Positions 1-8,151 of a stretch of 64,000 bases of DNA are shown one piece after another. Position 1 is the stretch's first letter; the number at the start of each line of letters is the position of its first letter. The stretch comes from an uncultured Mycoplasmatota bacterium (GTDB lineage Bacteria; Bacillota_I; Bacilli_A; RF39; UBA660). The DNA lies in NCBI GenBank assembly GCA_900551455.1, contig URVV01000001.1, forward strand, positions 1-64,000. The letters are read 5' to 3'. The notes under the pieces are model-generated. The model was not told the DNA's origin. It worked only from the letters and a program-made list of their open reading frames with translations, and did no database searches. Made by a program: the position numbers and the translations under genes.

Positions 1-368
1 GAGGGACAACGGTATATACGAATAGACCAACAAATTGGAGTGGATATGTAGGGCTGGCTTATCCATCAGATTATATTTATACATTTGCGAATGGGGTAGA
101 TGAGACGTGTTTTAATGATGGGGACATTTGTGATAGTGGTACACCGACGTCATCGTGGATGAAAATAATGTATGGATCAAACTTTCAATGGTTGATTTCC
201 CCTTATTCTGAGGATGTTTATAGTGGTTTCTATGTAAATACTTCAGGGAGTGTCTTCAGCTCCGGTAACCTCAGCAACTCGAGTTGGGTTCGTCCAACGG
301 TGTATCTGGTATCGGGAATCAAATTAGAGGGAGAGGGGACAAGTAGTAATCCTTATCAGATACAGTAG
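1..368 (+). CDS. C-terminal part of a secreted or surface protein (5' end outside window)
   Basis: The frame is open from base 3 to the TAG ending at 368, giving about 121 residues without an obvious start, so this is the tail of a longer gene that begins before the window. The end reads W-V-R-P-T-V-Y-L followed by G-E-G-T-S-S-N-P-Y. The 407-residue protein at 15848-17071 carries the same pattern (V-K-P-V-I-R-L, then G-D-G-S-S-D-N-P-Y), so the two share a domain. Low charge, many Ser, Asn, Tyr and Trp residues and two Cys fit an extracellular domain. Domain function is not known to me. A strong terminator follows at 401-433. Confidence 0.6.
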   Translation, partial: GTTVYTNRPTNWSGYVGLAYPSDYIYTFANGVDETCFNDGDICDSGTPTSSWMKIMYGSNFQWLISPYSEDVYSGFYVNTSGSVFSSGNLSNSSWVRPTVYLVSGIKLEGEGTSSNPYQIQ

Positions 369-400
369 ATGGGGGAAGTGAGATGTTAGAGATTATAGAA

Positions 401-433
401 AACAAACAAATGTGGGAATTTGTTTGTTTTTTC
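401..433 (+). terminator. Intrinsic terminator
   Basis: An 11-base-pair perfect stem (AACAAACAAAT / ATTTGTTTGTT) closes a six-base loop and runs into TTTTTTC. It ends the surface-protein gene upstream. Confidence 0.8.
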
Positions 434-444
434 TTAATATTATG

Positions 445-473
445 TTGATATGGAGGTATTCATATGGTATATT
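445..473 (+). promoter_or_regulatory. Promoter for the pgsA-like gene
   Basis: TTGATA at 445-450 and TATATT at 468-473 are 17 bases apart, just upstream of the GGAGGG ribosome site and the ATG at 501. Confidence 0.5.
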
Positions 474-500
474 TATATTGTTAATAGTATGGAGGGATAA

Positions 501-1256
501 ATGGAATGGTATATTAAGGAGATTAAGAGATGTTTTTTGGAACTTAGGAATAGGGAAACTTTTTATAAGCAGATACCTAATTTACTTACTTTATCTAGAA
601 TTGTTATGGTAATACCGATAGATATTTTATTATTGAAGGGTAATTTATTATGGGGGTTAATTCTTTCATCGGGAGTATTTATTACTGATTTATTGGATGG
701 TAAATTAGCAAGAAAATTTAATTGTACAAGTGAATTTGGGGGATTATTGGATGCTGTTAGTGATAAGTTAATGGTAATGGGATTAATTATTCCTTTACTT
801 GGAAATAATTTGATATTGGTGGTTAATCTTTTATATGAATTATTAATTTCTTTGGTTAATGTTAAGAGTAAGTTAAAGGGGTTTAATACAGGTAGTAATA
901 TGGTTGGAAAGGTTAAGACTTGGAGTTTATTTATTACTTTGGGTATGGGAATACTTAAGTTGATTTTTCCAAAGATAATAGATTTGACGGTTATTTTTGG
1001 AAGTATTACGGTAGGATTACAAAATATAGCATTAGTTAAATATATTGATAGTTATATAAAGAATAAGAAGAATAGTGATGTTGATAGAATAAAAAATAAT
1101 GATATTTTGGTTATTAATGAGGATAAGATGGAGAAAGGTGATAAGGTAGTTAGAGAAAGTAATCGAGAGTTTAAGGTTGCTTTAAGAGAGGATTATCCGG
1201 AAATAATGGTTTTAAATAGAGGAAAGAGGAGAATAAGAAAAATAGATAACATTTAA
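501..1256 (+). CDS. pgsA: CDP-alcohol phosphatidyltransferase (PgsA-like)
   Basis: Membrane enzyme of phospholipid synthesis that moves a phosphatidyl group from CDP-diacylglycerol to an alcohol, probably glycerol 3-phosphate. The family signature D-x2-D-G-x2-A-R-x8-G-x3-D-x3-D is complete: D63, D66, G67, A70, R71, G80, D84, D88. Several hydrophobic segments follow. The last 60 or so residues form a highly charged tail not needed for catalysis in the family. The ATG has GGAGGG eight bases upstream. The gene stands alone, convergent with sortase B. The substrate alcohol is inferred; a cardiolipin or other CDP-alcohol role is possible. Confidence 0.8.
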   Translation: MEWYIKEIKRCFLELRNRETFYKQIPNLLTLSRIVMVIPIDILLLKGNLLWGLILSSGVFITDLLDGKLARKFNCTSEFGGLLDAVSDKLMVMGLIIPLLGNNLILVVNLLYELLISLVNVKSKLKGFNTGSNMVGKVKTWSLFITLGMGILKLIFPKIIDLTVIFGSITVGLQNIALVKYIDSYIKNKKNSDVDRIKNNDILVINEDKMEKGDKVVRESNREFKVALREDYPEIMVLNRGKRRIRKIDNI

Positions 1257-1265
1257 GTTATCTAT
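1238..1265. terminator. Shared terminator between convergent pgsA and srtB
   Basis: Stem ATAGATAAC / GTTATCTAT (1242-1250 with 1257-1265) contains the stop codons of both genes. On the minus strand it is followed by TTTTTC, so it best fits termination of the sortase gene, with weaker action on the plus strand. Confidence 0.6.
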
Positions 1266-2175
1266 ATTCTGCTTTGACTAGTTTAGCGTGAATGACGGCT
1301 CTTTTGGTTCCATCATCGGTACAAGTAGAAAGGGTTAGTATTTTATCACTAGTAGTTAGATCTTCATTAAAGTTGTGAATACTGCGATCTTTTATAGTAT
1401 CTAGGAATGTTTGATGTTCGTTATCATCTTTGAAATACGTTTTTAAATAAAAGATTTCTGGTTTAATGGTGTAGATAGAAAATATTTTCCAGATGGTATT
1501 AGAATATGGAGTGGATATCTTTATAAATTGGTTTTCTTCTTGTTTGTACCAAGATTCTTTTTGACACCATATTAGGGAACCAAACATTGTTCTGTTGGTA
1601 AAATTATGGCCATAAATAATTGTATTGGTACCGAAGTATTTGAAGTCATCACGATAATCACCATAGATCCATCCGACATAGTTACTTCGTTTATTGAAAT
1701 CGTGTTTTAGGTAATATTCATTGTCATTGTGTTGAACAACGGAATAGTTAACGTTAGTGTTATTTACTTTAATCCAAGCAACGGTTTCATTATTTTTTTT
1801 ACGTAGTTCAGTAAAGTCTACGGATAGGTAACTAATATTTTGATATTTTTCTTCATCATTATTAATAAATTTTGTTTTGTCAATAACTTCTTTTTTATCA
1901 TTGGCTAATATTTTGGTACTTGCTAGGATGTCATTAGTGAGATATTTAATTTTTAGTTGTTGAACATACCAACGGGTAGAAATAAAGATACAGATGAAGT
2001 ATACGGAGAGGCTTAAACCAATCATTATTATTGGAATAAGTGGTTTACCTTTGTATTTTAGAGCTTCTCCTTTTTTGGGATAAATGATACATATAATACC
2101 ATTAATAAAGTAGTGAGGTATGAGAGTTATAACTGTATATAGGCCTAAGAAGAACCATTTAAATATCTTTAACAT
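1258..2175 (-). CDS. srtB: Class B sortase
   Basis: Membrane-bound cysteine transpeptidase that attaches surface proteins to the cell wall. Catalytic residues are visible: H190 in Y-G-H-N, C285 in the T-L-S-T-C motif and R292. The class B helix insert is present between the beta strands. Two hydrophobic segments near residues 5-32 and 45-66 suggest a longer membrane anchor than the usual single helix. The start ATG has a GGAGG site in front. No sortase substrate with an LPxTG-like end lies next to it, so its targets are elsewhere. The 305-residue length is slightly above the usual 230-260. Confidence 0.88.
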   Translation of the reverse strand: MLKIFKWFFLGLYTVITLIPHYFINGIICIIYPKKGEALKYKGKPLIPIIMIGLSLSVYFICIFISTRWYVQQLKIKYLTNDILASTKILANDKKEVIDKTKFINNDEEKYQNISYLSVDFTELRKKNNETVAWIKVNNTNVNYSVVQHNDNEYYLKHDFNKRSNYVGWIYGDYRDDFKYFGTNTIIYGHNFTNRTMFGSLIWCQKESWYKQEENQFIKISTPYSNTIWKIFSIYTIKPEIFYLKTYFKDDNEHQTFLDTIKDRSIHNFNEDLTTSDKILTLSTCTDDGTKRAVIHAKLVKAEYR

Positions 2176-2199
2176 ATTTACCTCCTTATACTATAAATA

Positions 2200-2205
2200 A
2201 TTATA
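2200..2205 (-). promoter_or_regulatory. Extended -10 element for srtB
   Basis: Read on the minus strand, TGATATAAT lies about 25 bases upstream of the sortase start codon. No good -35 element is seen, as is common for extended -10 promoters. Confidence 0.4.
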
Positions 2206-2310
2206 TCATAAAAGTATTAAAATGACTTATAAATAGATAAAAATATTTTTATTATGATGGTAATGTAAATTGAAAATAAGGAAATAAATAGGGGTTTTTA
2301 GTTATTTTGT

Positions 2311-2338
2311 TTGAAAAATATGAAAATTGATGTATAAT
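2311..2338 (+). promoter_or_regulatory. Promoter for the DUF402 gene
   Basis: TTGAAA (2311-2316) and TATAAT (2333-2338) with 16 bases between them, 32 bases before the chosen start. Confidence 0.65.
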
Positions 2339-2369
2339 ATGGTTAGTTTTAGGAGTGAGAGGTATAGTT

Positions 2370-2915
2370 ATGAATGTTGAGAATATAAAAATAGGAGATA
2401 GACTGCAAATACAGTGTTATAAGCACGATGGGTCGTTACATCGTAGATGGGATGAGGCAGTGGTATTAGATATTTTTCCTGATTATATAGTTTTTGGGAA
2501 TAATAAGACTACGGTAATGGATGCGGATGGTAAGATTTGGAAGACGAGGGAACCAGCGGTAATGTTTTTCTTTAAGGATAGATGGTTTAATATAATAGGA
2601 CAGTTAAAGGATTATGGGATATACTTTTATTGTAATATTGCTACGCCGGTACTTATTGATAATAAGATTATTAAGTATATTGATTATGATTTAGATTTAA
2701 GGGTTTTTCCAAATGGTAGTTTTAAGATACTTGATAGAATGGAGTATAAATATCATAGGAAGCAGATGCATTATTCGAATAGGTTAGATTTTATTTTAAA
2801 GTATGAACTTGGTAATTTGATTGATATGGTTAGAGTTAGAGAGATGCCTTTTGATAAGGATACGATTAATAAGTATTATTTAAAATATGTTGAGATTATT
2901 AGGGAGAGTAAGTAA
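2370..2915 (+). CDS. DUF402 protein, nucleoside tri/diphosphatase (YgaC/Ntdp-like)
   Basis: Small beta-barrel enzyme family typified by B. subtilis YgaC and staphylococcal Ntdp, reported to hydrolyse nucleoside tri- and diphosphates. The family landmarks are all here: Y-K-H-D-G-S-L-H-R near the start, T-R-E-P-A, W-F-N-I-I-G, Y-F-Y-C-N and Y-I-D-Y-D-L-D in the core. Residue conservation with YgaC is high along the whole length. A GTG at 2355 is in frame but overlaps the AGGAG ribosome site, so the ATG at 2370 is preferred (181 residues, the usual family size). It has its own promoter. Confidence 0.85.
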   Translation: MNVENIKIGDRLQIQCYKHDGSLHRRWDEAVVLDIFPDYIVFGNNKTTVMDADGKIWKTREPAVMFFFKDRWFNIIGQLKDYGIYFYCNIATPVLIDNKIIKYIDYDLDLRVFPNGSFKILDRMEYKYHRKQMHYSNRLDFILKYELGNLIDMVRVREMPFDKDTINKYYLKYVEIIRESK

Positions 2916-2948
2916 TTACTTTTCTTTTATTAAAATGTTCAAAAAGTA

Positions 2949-2978
2949 TTGTCAGAGATAAAGATGTTTTGATATAAT
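2949..2978 (+). promoter_or_regulatory. Promoter of the t6A operon
   Basis: TTGTCA (2949-2954), 18 bases, TATAAT (2973-2978) with an extended TG one base upstream of the -10. Confidence 0.65.
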
Positions 2979-3008
2979 TAGAGTGATGTAAAAAGAAAGG
3001 ATGAAAAT

Positions 3009-3458
3009 ATGGAAGAATACAAATTAACTATGCATAATGAGGAGGAAACAATATGTTTCGCACAGAATTTGGAGTCTGAGAAGTTTCCAGATATGGTTAT
3101 TTGTTTATATGGAGATCTTGGTAGTGGAAAGACAGTTTTTGCAAAGGCTTTTGCTCAGGCAATGGGGATAGATGGTGTTACGTCTTCGACGTTTAATATA
3201 ATTAAGGAGTATAATGGTGAGTTACCGTTATATCATATGGATGTATATAGAGTAGATGATAATGTTTCCAATTTAGGAATAGAGGAATATTTTACTAAAG
3301 GGGGAGTTACTATTATTGAATGGGCTGATTTGATAGAGGATTATTTACCTGAAGAGAGATTGGATATTAAATTTAAGGTGATTGATGAGGAGACGAGAGT
3401 TTTATTAATTAGAGCTTATGGAGGTAAGTATATTAGGGCTTGTGAGGATATTTTATGA
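3009..3458 (+). CDS. tsaE: TsaE, ATPase of tRNA t6A synthesis
   Basis: ATPase needed with TsaB and TsaD to make N6-threonylcarbamoyladenosine at position 37 of ANN-decoding tRNAs. The Walker A motif G-D-L-G-S-G-K-T is at residues 35-42, followed by the family T-S-S-T-F-N-I-I and Y-H-M-D-V-Y-R segments. Length (149) is normal. It is first in an operon with tsaB, rimI and tsaD and overlaps tsaB by four bases (ATGA), which suggests coupled translation. Confidence 0.93.
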   Translation: MEEYKLTMHNEEETICFAQNLESEKFPDMVICLYGDLGSGKTVFAKAFAQAMGIDGVTSSTFNIIKEYNGELPLYHMDVYRVDDNVSNLGIEEYFTKGGVTIIEWADLIEDYLPEERLDIKFKVIDEETRVLLIRAYGGKYIRACEDIL

Positions 3459-4081
3459 GATGTTTATTTATAGATACTTCTTTAACAAGTGTATCTATTG
3501 CAGTAGTAGAAGATGGAGTTATTAAGTCAATTATTCAGGAAGATATTCCTAATATGCATTCGGTTTATGCGACTAGTTTTGTGAAGAAGGTAATTGATTT
3601 AGCTGGAATTGATGCGAATATGATTGATAAGATTATGGTTGTTAATGGACCGGGTTCTTTTACGGGACTTAGGATAGGGGTTACTATTGCTAAGACTTAT
3701 GGTTATTTGATTAAGAAGGAAATTACTCCGGTATCTAGTTTAAGGGCGTTAGCTATTAGTAGTAATCATAAGGGAGTGGTAATGAGTTTAATTCCTGCAA
3801 ATAAGAGTGATTATTATGTGGCAATATATGAGGGGGATAAGACTTTATTTGAACCTATGTGTGTTAAGGGAGAAGAGGTTTATAAGTTATGTCAGAAGTA
3901 TCTTCCTTATGTAGTAGGAGTAGATACTTCAGTAATTGGAAATTATAAGATTAATAAGGTTAAGTTAGATGTAGAAAAGGTTGTGGAGTATTATCTTTAT
4001 CAAGATAGTGTTAATTGTCATAAGTTGTTACCAAATTATTTAAAACAACCACAGGCTGTTTTGGATAAGATGAAGAATTAA
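3455..4081 (+). CDS. tsaB: TsaB, t6A synthesis partner
   Basis: Inactive TsaD paralogue that dimerises with TsaD and bridges it to TsaE. The N-terminal ASKHA fold begins with I-D-T-S and the hallmark G-P-G-S-F-T-G-L-R-I-G is present near residue 66. At 208 residues it is slightly short of the usual 220-230. It lies between tsaE and rimI in the conserved order. Confidence 0.92.
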   Translation: MRCLFIDTSLTSVSIAVVEDGVIKSIIQEDIPNMHSVYATSFVKKVIDLAGIDANMIDKIMVVNGPGSFTGLRIGVTIAKTYGYLIKKEITPVSSLRALAISSNHKGVVMSLIPANKSDYYVAIYEGDKTLFEPMCVKGEEVYKLCQKYLPYVVGVDTSVIGNYKINKVKLDVEKVVEYYLYQDSVNCHKLLPNYLKQPQAVLDKMKN

Positions 4082-4094
4082 GAGAGATGGTTAT

Positions 4095-4448
4095 ATGATA
4101 AGAGAATGTGATATGATAGCAATTAATCCTTTTGCTAGAAGAATAGAGTATGTAGTAGATGATGTTGTTTGGGGTTATTTGGAGTTTTCTCTTATATATG
4201 ATCGAATTGAAATAGATAATTTAATGGTAATGAGTGAATATCGTGGTAATGGAATTGGAACAAAGTTAATGGCTTATTTGGTAGCTTTAGCGATTGATTT
4301 ACGGGTTGTAAATATTACTTTAGAAGTTAGAATGAGTAATGAGATAGCAATTAATTTGTATAAGAAGTTTGGTTTTAGGGAAGTGGCAATAAGAAGATAC
4401 TATTATGGTGATGAAGATGGTATTTTGATGGAGAAGCAGGTGATGTAA
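4095..4448 (+). CDS. rimI: RimI-like GNAT acetyltransferase
   Basis: Predicted N-alpha acetyltransferase; in the family RimI acetylates the N terminus of ribosomal protein S18 and perhaps other proteins. The acetyl-CoA loop R-G-N-G-I-G is at residues 50-55, followed by N-E-I-A-I-N-L-Y-K-K-F-G-F, the usual motif B. At 117 residues it is shorter than the 145-150 common for RimI, missing part of the N-terminal strands, but the core is intact. Its place between tsaB and tsaD is the classic arrangement, and it abuts tsaD with no gap. Confidence 0.8.
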   Translation: MIRECDMIAINPFARRIEYVVDDVVWGYLEFSLIYDRIEIDNLMVMSEYRGNGIGTKLMAYLVALAIDLRVVNITLEVRMSNEIAINLYKKFGFREVAIRRYYYGDEDGILMEKQVM

Positions 4449-5465
4449 GTGGAGAGAGATATTTATTGTTTAGCAATTGAGAGTAGTTGTGATGAGACTA
4501 GTATGAGTATTGTTAAGAATGGAGTAGAGGAGATAGCAACGGTTACAAATACCCAAATTGATATTCATAAGGAGTTTGGTGGTGTGGTACCGGAAGTTGC
4601 TAGTAGAAGTCATATTGAAAATATTACGATAGTATTAGATGAGTTACTTACTAGGAGTAAGATGAAAATGGATGATATTTCTATTATTGGGGTGACTTAT
4701 GGGCCAGGATTAATAGGTTCTCTTTTGATAGGACTTCAATGTGCAAAGACGATTTCTTTGGTTACTGGGAAACCACTTATACCTGTTCATCATATTGCAG
4801 GACATATTTATGCAAATAATTTAGAGAAGAGATTAGAGTTTCCAATGATTGCTTTGGTTGTTTCTGGAGGACACACGGATTTGGTTTATATGAGTCAAGA
4901 TTATTCTTTTTTTAGAATAGGTTCTACTTTAGATGATGCGGTTGGTGAGGCTTATGATAAGGTTGCTAAGATATGTGGTTTGGATTATCCTGGAGGGCCT
5001 AAGGTTGATAAGTTAGCAAAGTTGGGAAATGATACGTATGATTTACCAATGCCACTTGATGATGATAGTTATAATTTTAGTTTTAGTGGAATTAAGTCAG
5101 CGGTAGTTAATCTTGTTCATAATGAAGAGCAACGTGGTAATGAAATAAGGGTAAATGATATGTGTAGGAGTTTTCAGGAAAGAGTAATTTCGGTAATAGT
5201 AAAAAAGACAATGAGAGCAGTTTCTTTTTATAAAGTTAAGAATGTAGTATTAGCTGGTGGTGTGGCGGCAAATAGTTATTTAAGAGAGAGAATGACTGAT
5301 GTATGCAATGAGATGGGGATTAATTTTAGTTATCCTAGAATGAGTTATTGTACTGATAATGCTGCGATGATAGGAGCAGCTGCATATTATGCGTATAAAA
5401 AGGGAATTATTGGTAATTTAGAACAGAATGCGATGGCTGTAGATAATTTATATAATATTAAATAA
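4449..5465 (+). CDS. tsaD: TsaD, tRNA threonylcarbamoyltransferase
   Basis: Catalytic subunit that transfers the threonylcarbamoyl group to A37 of tRNA. The start is a GTG directly after the rimI stop. Family marks are E-S-S-C-D-E-T near residue 11, the metal-binding H-H-I-A-G-H at 114-119, S-G-G-H-T and A-G-G-V-A-A-N-S-Y-L near the C terminus. The length of 338 is normal. The 3' end forms the first arm of a terminator. Confidence 0.95.
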   Translation: MERDIYCLAIESSCDETSMSIVKNGVEEIATVTNTQIDIHKEFGGVVPEVASRSHIENITIVLDELLTRSKMKMDDISIIGVTYGPGLIGSLLIGLQCAKTISLVTGKPLIPVHHIAGHIYANNLEKRLEFPMIALVVSGGHTDLVYMSQDYSFFRIGSTLDDAVGEAYDKVAKICGLDYPGGPKVDKLAKLGNDTYDLPMPLDDDSYNFSFSGIKSAVVNLVHNEEQRGNEIRVNDMCRSFQERVISVIVKKTMRAVSFYKVKNVVLAGGVAANSYLRERMTDVCNEMGINFSYPRMSYCTDNAAMIGAAAYYAYKKGIIGNLEQNAMAVDNLYNIK

Positions 5466-5493
5466 GCATACTAGAAGGTATGCTTATTTAATA
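5460..5493 (+). terminator. Terminator of the t6A operon
   Basis: A 12-base-pair perfect stem, AAATAAGCATAC with GTATGCTTATTT, around a six-base loop. The tsaD stop codon lies inside the left arm. The downstream tract is T/A-rich rather than pure T. Confidence 0.7.
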
Positions 5494-5502
5494 TAATTTA
5501 AT

Positions 5503-5865
5503 ATGGATAAGGATAATAAGTTAAGAGAATTAAGAAGAGAAGATTATATATGGATTATATTTATTTGTTTATCAATACTTAGTATTGTTGCAGATAGTTA
5601 TCAGAGAAATTATATAATATATAATAGTAAATTTGATGGGGAGGTAGCTAATAAAATATATATACTTATTTTAGTTATTACTATTTTAATATATTTATAT
5701 TTTTTTAGGAGAAATTATAGGGCTTATATAAATAGTGATTTTATGAATAGTGATATTTATGAAATAAAGTTATTTGGAAGTATTTTATTTATTGTTGGGG
5801 GATTATGTTTACTTTATTTTCAGGTTAATAGTGAGGGTAATTTTGTTGGGGGTCCAATAATTTAG
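5503..5865 (+). CDS. Small membrane protein of unknown function
   Basis: Not recognised. 120 residues with three hydrophobic segments at about 16-33, 50-67 and 90-107 and a short basic stretch after the second. There is no clear ribosome site before the ATG at 5503, so it may be poorly translated or leaderless. It lies between the tsaD terminator and a weak terminator at 5877. Confidence 0.5.
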   Translation: MDKDNKLRELRREDYIWIIFICLSILSIVADSYQRNYIIYNSKFDGEVANKIYILILVITILIYLYFFRRNYRAYINSDFMNSDIYEIKLFGSILFIVGGLCLLYFQVNSEGNFVGGPII

Positions 5866-5876
5866 AAAATGATAGG

Positions 5877-5900
5877 GCAAGTTTGATATCTTGCTTTTAT
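5877..5900 (+). terminator. Weak terminator
   Basis: GCAAG and CTTGC (5877-5881, 5890-5894) around an eight-base loop followed by TTTTATTAT. Confidence 0.35.
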
Positions 5901-5941
5901 TATGGTATAAGATGTTTAATGTGTTAAATTACTTAAAAGAA

Positions 5942-5970
5942 TTGTAAAAATAGAAAATATTTGTTATACT
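5942..5970 (+). promoter_or_regulatory. Promoter of the pseudopilin-ung-hemW-mscS run
   Basis: TTGTAA (5942-5947), 17 bases, TATACT (5965-5970) with an extended TG. It drives a tightly packed run of genes in which most neighbours overlap or nearly touch. Confidence 0.6.
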
Positions 5971-5971
5971 G

Positions 5972-6421
5972 ATGATGGTAAGAATGGTGATGAGAATGAT
6001 AAAAAATGAAAAAGGATTTACTTTAGTAGAACTTTTGGCAACAGTTTTAATATTAGCTTTATTGGTAGGTATTGGAACTTATTCGATTACAAGAGTGATT
6101 AATAATTCGAAGAAGAAGAATATGGATTTATTGATTGGAAATATTCAGGATGGAGCTGAGATTTATTATAATGAGTGTAAGTATGGGGGTAGTGAATTAG
6201 AGATATGTAATAAAGAATCAATTACTTTAGGTGATCTTGTGGATAATGATTTTATTACGGGAAATGGTAAGGATGCAGATACGGGTAATGAGATTTTGGT
6301 TAATCCGAATACGAATAAGTTAATAGGGGATTGTGTGATAGGAGTTAGTTATAATGATGGAAGAGTAGTTATTACTAATTTGTCTTATGATAGAGAGGAA
6401 TGTCCAAGGTATGATAGGTAA
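5972..6421 (+). CDS. Type IV pilin-like protein (class III signal)
   Basis: A short basic leader ends in K-G followed by F-T-L-V-E-L-L and a hydrophobic helix, the prepilin peptidase site with Glu at +5. After the helix comes a soluble domain of about 100 residues with four Cys. It resembles major pseudopilins of competence or type II-like systems. The frame opens at ATG 5972, but the promoter -10 at 5965-5970 puts the transcript start near 5977, so one of the later in-frame ATGs (5984, 5990 or 5996) is more likely used. Three more pseudopilin genes lie at 9495-10776; no assembly ATPase is in view. Confidence 0.75.
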   Translation: MMVRMVMRMIKNEKGFTLVELLATVLILALLVGIGTYSITRVINNSKKKNMDLLIGNIQDGAEIYYNECKYGGSELEICNKESITLGDLVDNDFITGNGKDADTGNEILVNPNTNKLIGDCVIGVSYNDGRVVITNLSYDREECPRYDR

Positions 6422-7061
6422 TGATTGGGATTATGTATTAAGGGAAGAGTATGAGAAGGATTATTTTTTGAAGATAAAGGAGAGGGTTAGAAGGGAATAT
6501 GATAGTAAGATGATTTTTCCTCCGGCTAATAGAGTATTTTATGCTTTTAGAATGACACCTTATAAGGATACGAGAGTTATTATTTTGGGACAAGATCCTT
6601 ATCACGGAGTGGGAGAAGCTAATGGATTATGCTTTTCAGTTAATGAGGGAGTAAAGATGCCACCTTCTCTTAGTAATATATATAAAGAATTATATAATGA
6701 TTTAGGAATTGTTAGGACAAAGACAGATTTATCAGATTGGGCAAAGAGTGGAGTTTTACTTTTAAATAGTGTTTTAACGGTAGAAAAGGATAAACCTGCT
6801 AGTCATAAAATGATTGGATGGGAAGAGTTTACAGATACGGTTATTAAGAAACTTAATGAAAAGGATGAACCAGTAGTATTTATTTTATGGGGAAATTTTG
6901 CAAAGAGTAAGATTAAATATATTACTAATCCGAAACATTTAATTATTTCTTCAAGTCATCCGAGTCCTTTTTCAGTTAATTATGGATTCTTTGGAAGTAA
7001 ACCTTTTTCTAGGACAAATAAATTTCTTAGAGAGAATAATTTAAAAGAAATAGAGTGGTAA
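6411..7061 (+). CDS. ung: Uracil-DNA glycosylase, family 1
   Basis: Base excision repair enzyme that removes uracil from DNA. Both active-site motifs are intact: G-Q-D-P-Y-H with the catalytic Asp and H-P-S-P-F-S near the C terminus. An earlier ATG at 6387 is in frame, but family members begin just before the N-D-W motif, so ATG 6411 is preferred (216 residues). It overlaps the upstream pilin gene by 11 bases, so the two are probably co-translated. Confidence 0.93.
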   Translation: MIGNDWDYVLREEYEKDYFLKIKERVRREYDSKMIFPPANRVFYAFRMTPYKDTRVIILGQDPYHGVGEANGLCFSVNEGVKMPPSLSNIYKELYNDLGIVRTKTDLSDWAKSGVLLLNSVLTVEKDKPASHKMIGWEEFTDTVIKKLNEKDEPVVFILWGNFAKSKIKYITNPKHLIISSSHPSPFSVNYGFFGSKPFSRTNKFLRENNLKEIEW

Positions 7062-7062
7062 G

Positions 7063-8151
7063 ATGATAGGGGTTTATATACATATTCCTTTTTGTAAGAG
7101 TATTTGTAGTTATTGTGATTTTTGCAAAATAATTTATAATAAAAAGTATGTAGAAAAGTATTTGGATGAGTTAGAAAGAGAAATAAAAAAGAGATATACT
7201 GGAGAGGTAGTTAAGACAATATATATTGGGGGAGGAACTCCTAGTGCATTAGATGTTTGGGAATTAAAGAGATTATTTTCAATACTTAAGATATTTAAAT
7301 TAGGTAGAGATTATGAGTATACGATTGAGGCAAATATTGAGAATATAGAAATAGAGAAGGTAGAATTATTTAAGGATAATGGAGTTAATAGAATTAGTTT
7401 AGGAGTAGAATCTTTTTCAGAAGATATTCAAAAGATACTGGGAAGAAAACATAATGAAGAGATGATTTTTAATAATATAGATCTTGTTAAGAAGTATTTT
7501 AAGAATATTAATATTGATTTAATATATGGAGTAATAGATGATACTTCGAAGTTTAAAATGGATATAGAGAAGTTTTTAAAGTTGGATATTCCGCATTTAT
7601 CGTGTTATTCTTTAATATTGGAAGAGAATACGAAGTTATATATAGATAAATATAAATATATAGATGAAGATATTGATTATGAGATGTTTAATTATGCGAA
7701 TAAGATTTTAAATAGTCATAAGTATTCTCATTATGAGATAAGTAATTATGCTAAAGAGGGATATGAGAGTATTCATAATAAGAATTATTGGTTAAATGGG
7801 GAATACTATGGTTTTGGATTGGGAGCAGTTAGCTATATTAATAATCACCGAATTAGTAATACTAAAAATATGACAAGGTATTTAGATGGTAATTATATAG
7901 AGAGTGATATTTTTGAGGATATAGATGTAAGGAAAGAAAATGATTTGATATTGGGACTTAGATTAATAGAAGGAATTAGTGTAGATGTATTTAATCAGAA
8001 GTATAATGATAATTTATTAGAGAAAGATATTATTAAAGAGTTAATTATGGATGGTTATTTAGAAGTATTTTCTGGGAATATTAGATGTAATTATAAGTAT
8101 ATATATTTGCTTAATAATATTTTAGAGAGAATTATGGGGCGTGATTTATGA
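7063..8151 (+). CDS. hemW: HemW-like radical SAM protein
   Basis: Radical SAM protein of the HemW (coproporphyrinogen oxidase-like) family, thought to act in heme handling. The cluster motif C11-x3-C15-x2-C18 is followed by D-F-C with C21, a HemW feature. I-G-G-G-T-P-S and the S-L-G-V-E-S-F segment follow, and the C-terminal HemN domain runs from about residue 285. No heme genes are nearby. It overlaps mscS by four bases (ATGA). Confidence 0.9.
   Translation: MIGVYIHIPFCKSICSYCDFCKIIYNKKYVEKYLDELEREIKKRYTGEVVKTIYIGGGTPSALDVWELKRLFSILKIFKLGRDYEYTIEANIENIEIEKVELFKDNGVNRISLGVESFSEDIQKILGRKHNEEMIFNNIDLVKKYFKNINIDLIYGVIDDTSKFKMDIEKFLKLDIPHLSCYSLILEENTKLYIDKYKYIDEDIDYEMFNYANKILNSHKYSHYEISNYAKEGYESIHNKNYWLNGEYYGFGLGAVSYINNHRISNTKNMTRYLDGNYIESDIFEDIDVRKENDLILGLRLIEGISVDVFNQKYNDNLLEKDIIKELIMDGYLEVFSGNIRCNYKYIYLLNNILERIMGRDL

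Noticed and set aside
412..612. Plus-strand open frame overlapping the pgsA-like start
   Set aside because: Overlaps a terminator, promoter and a well supported gene; no ribosome site.
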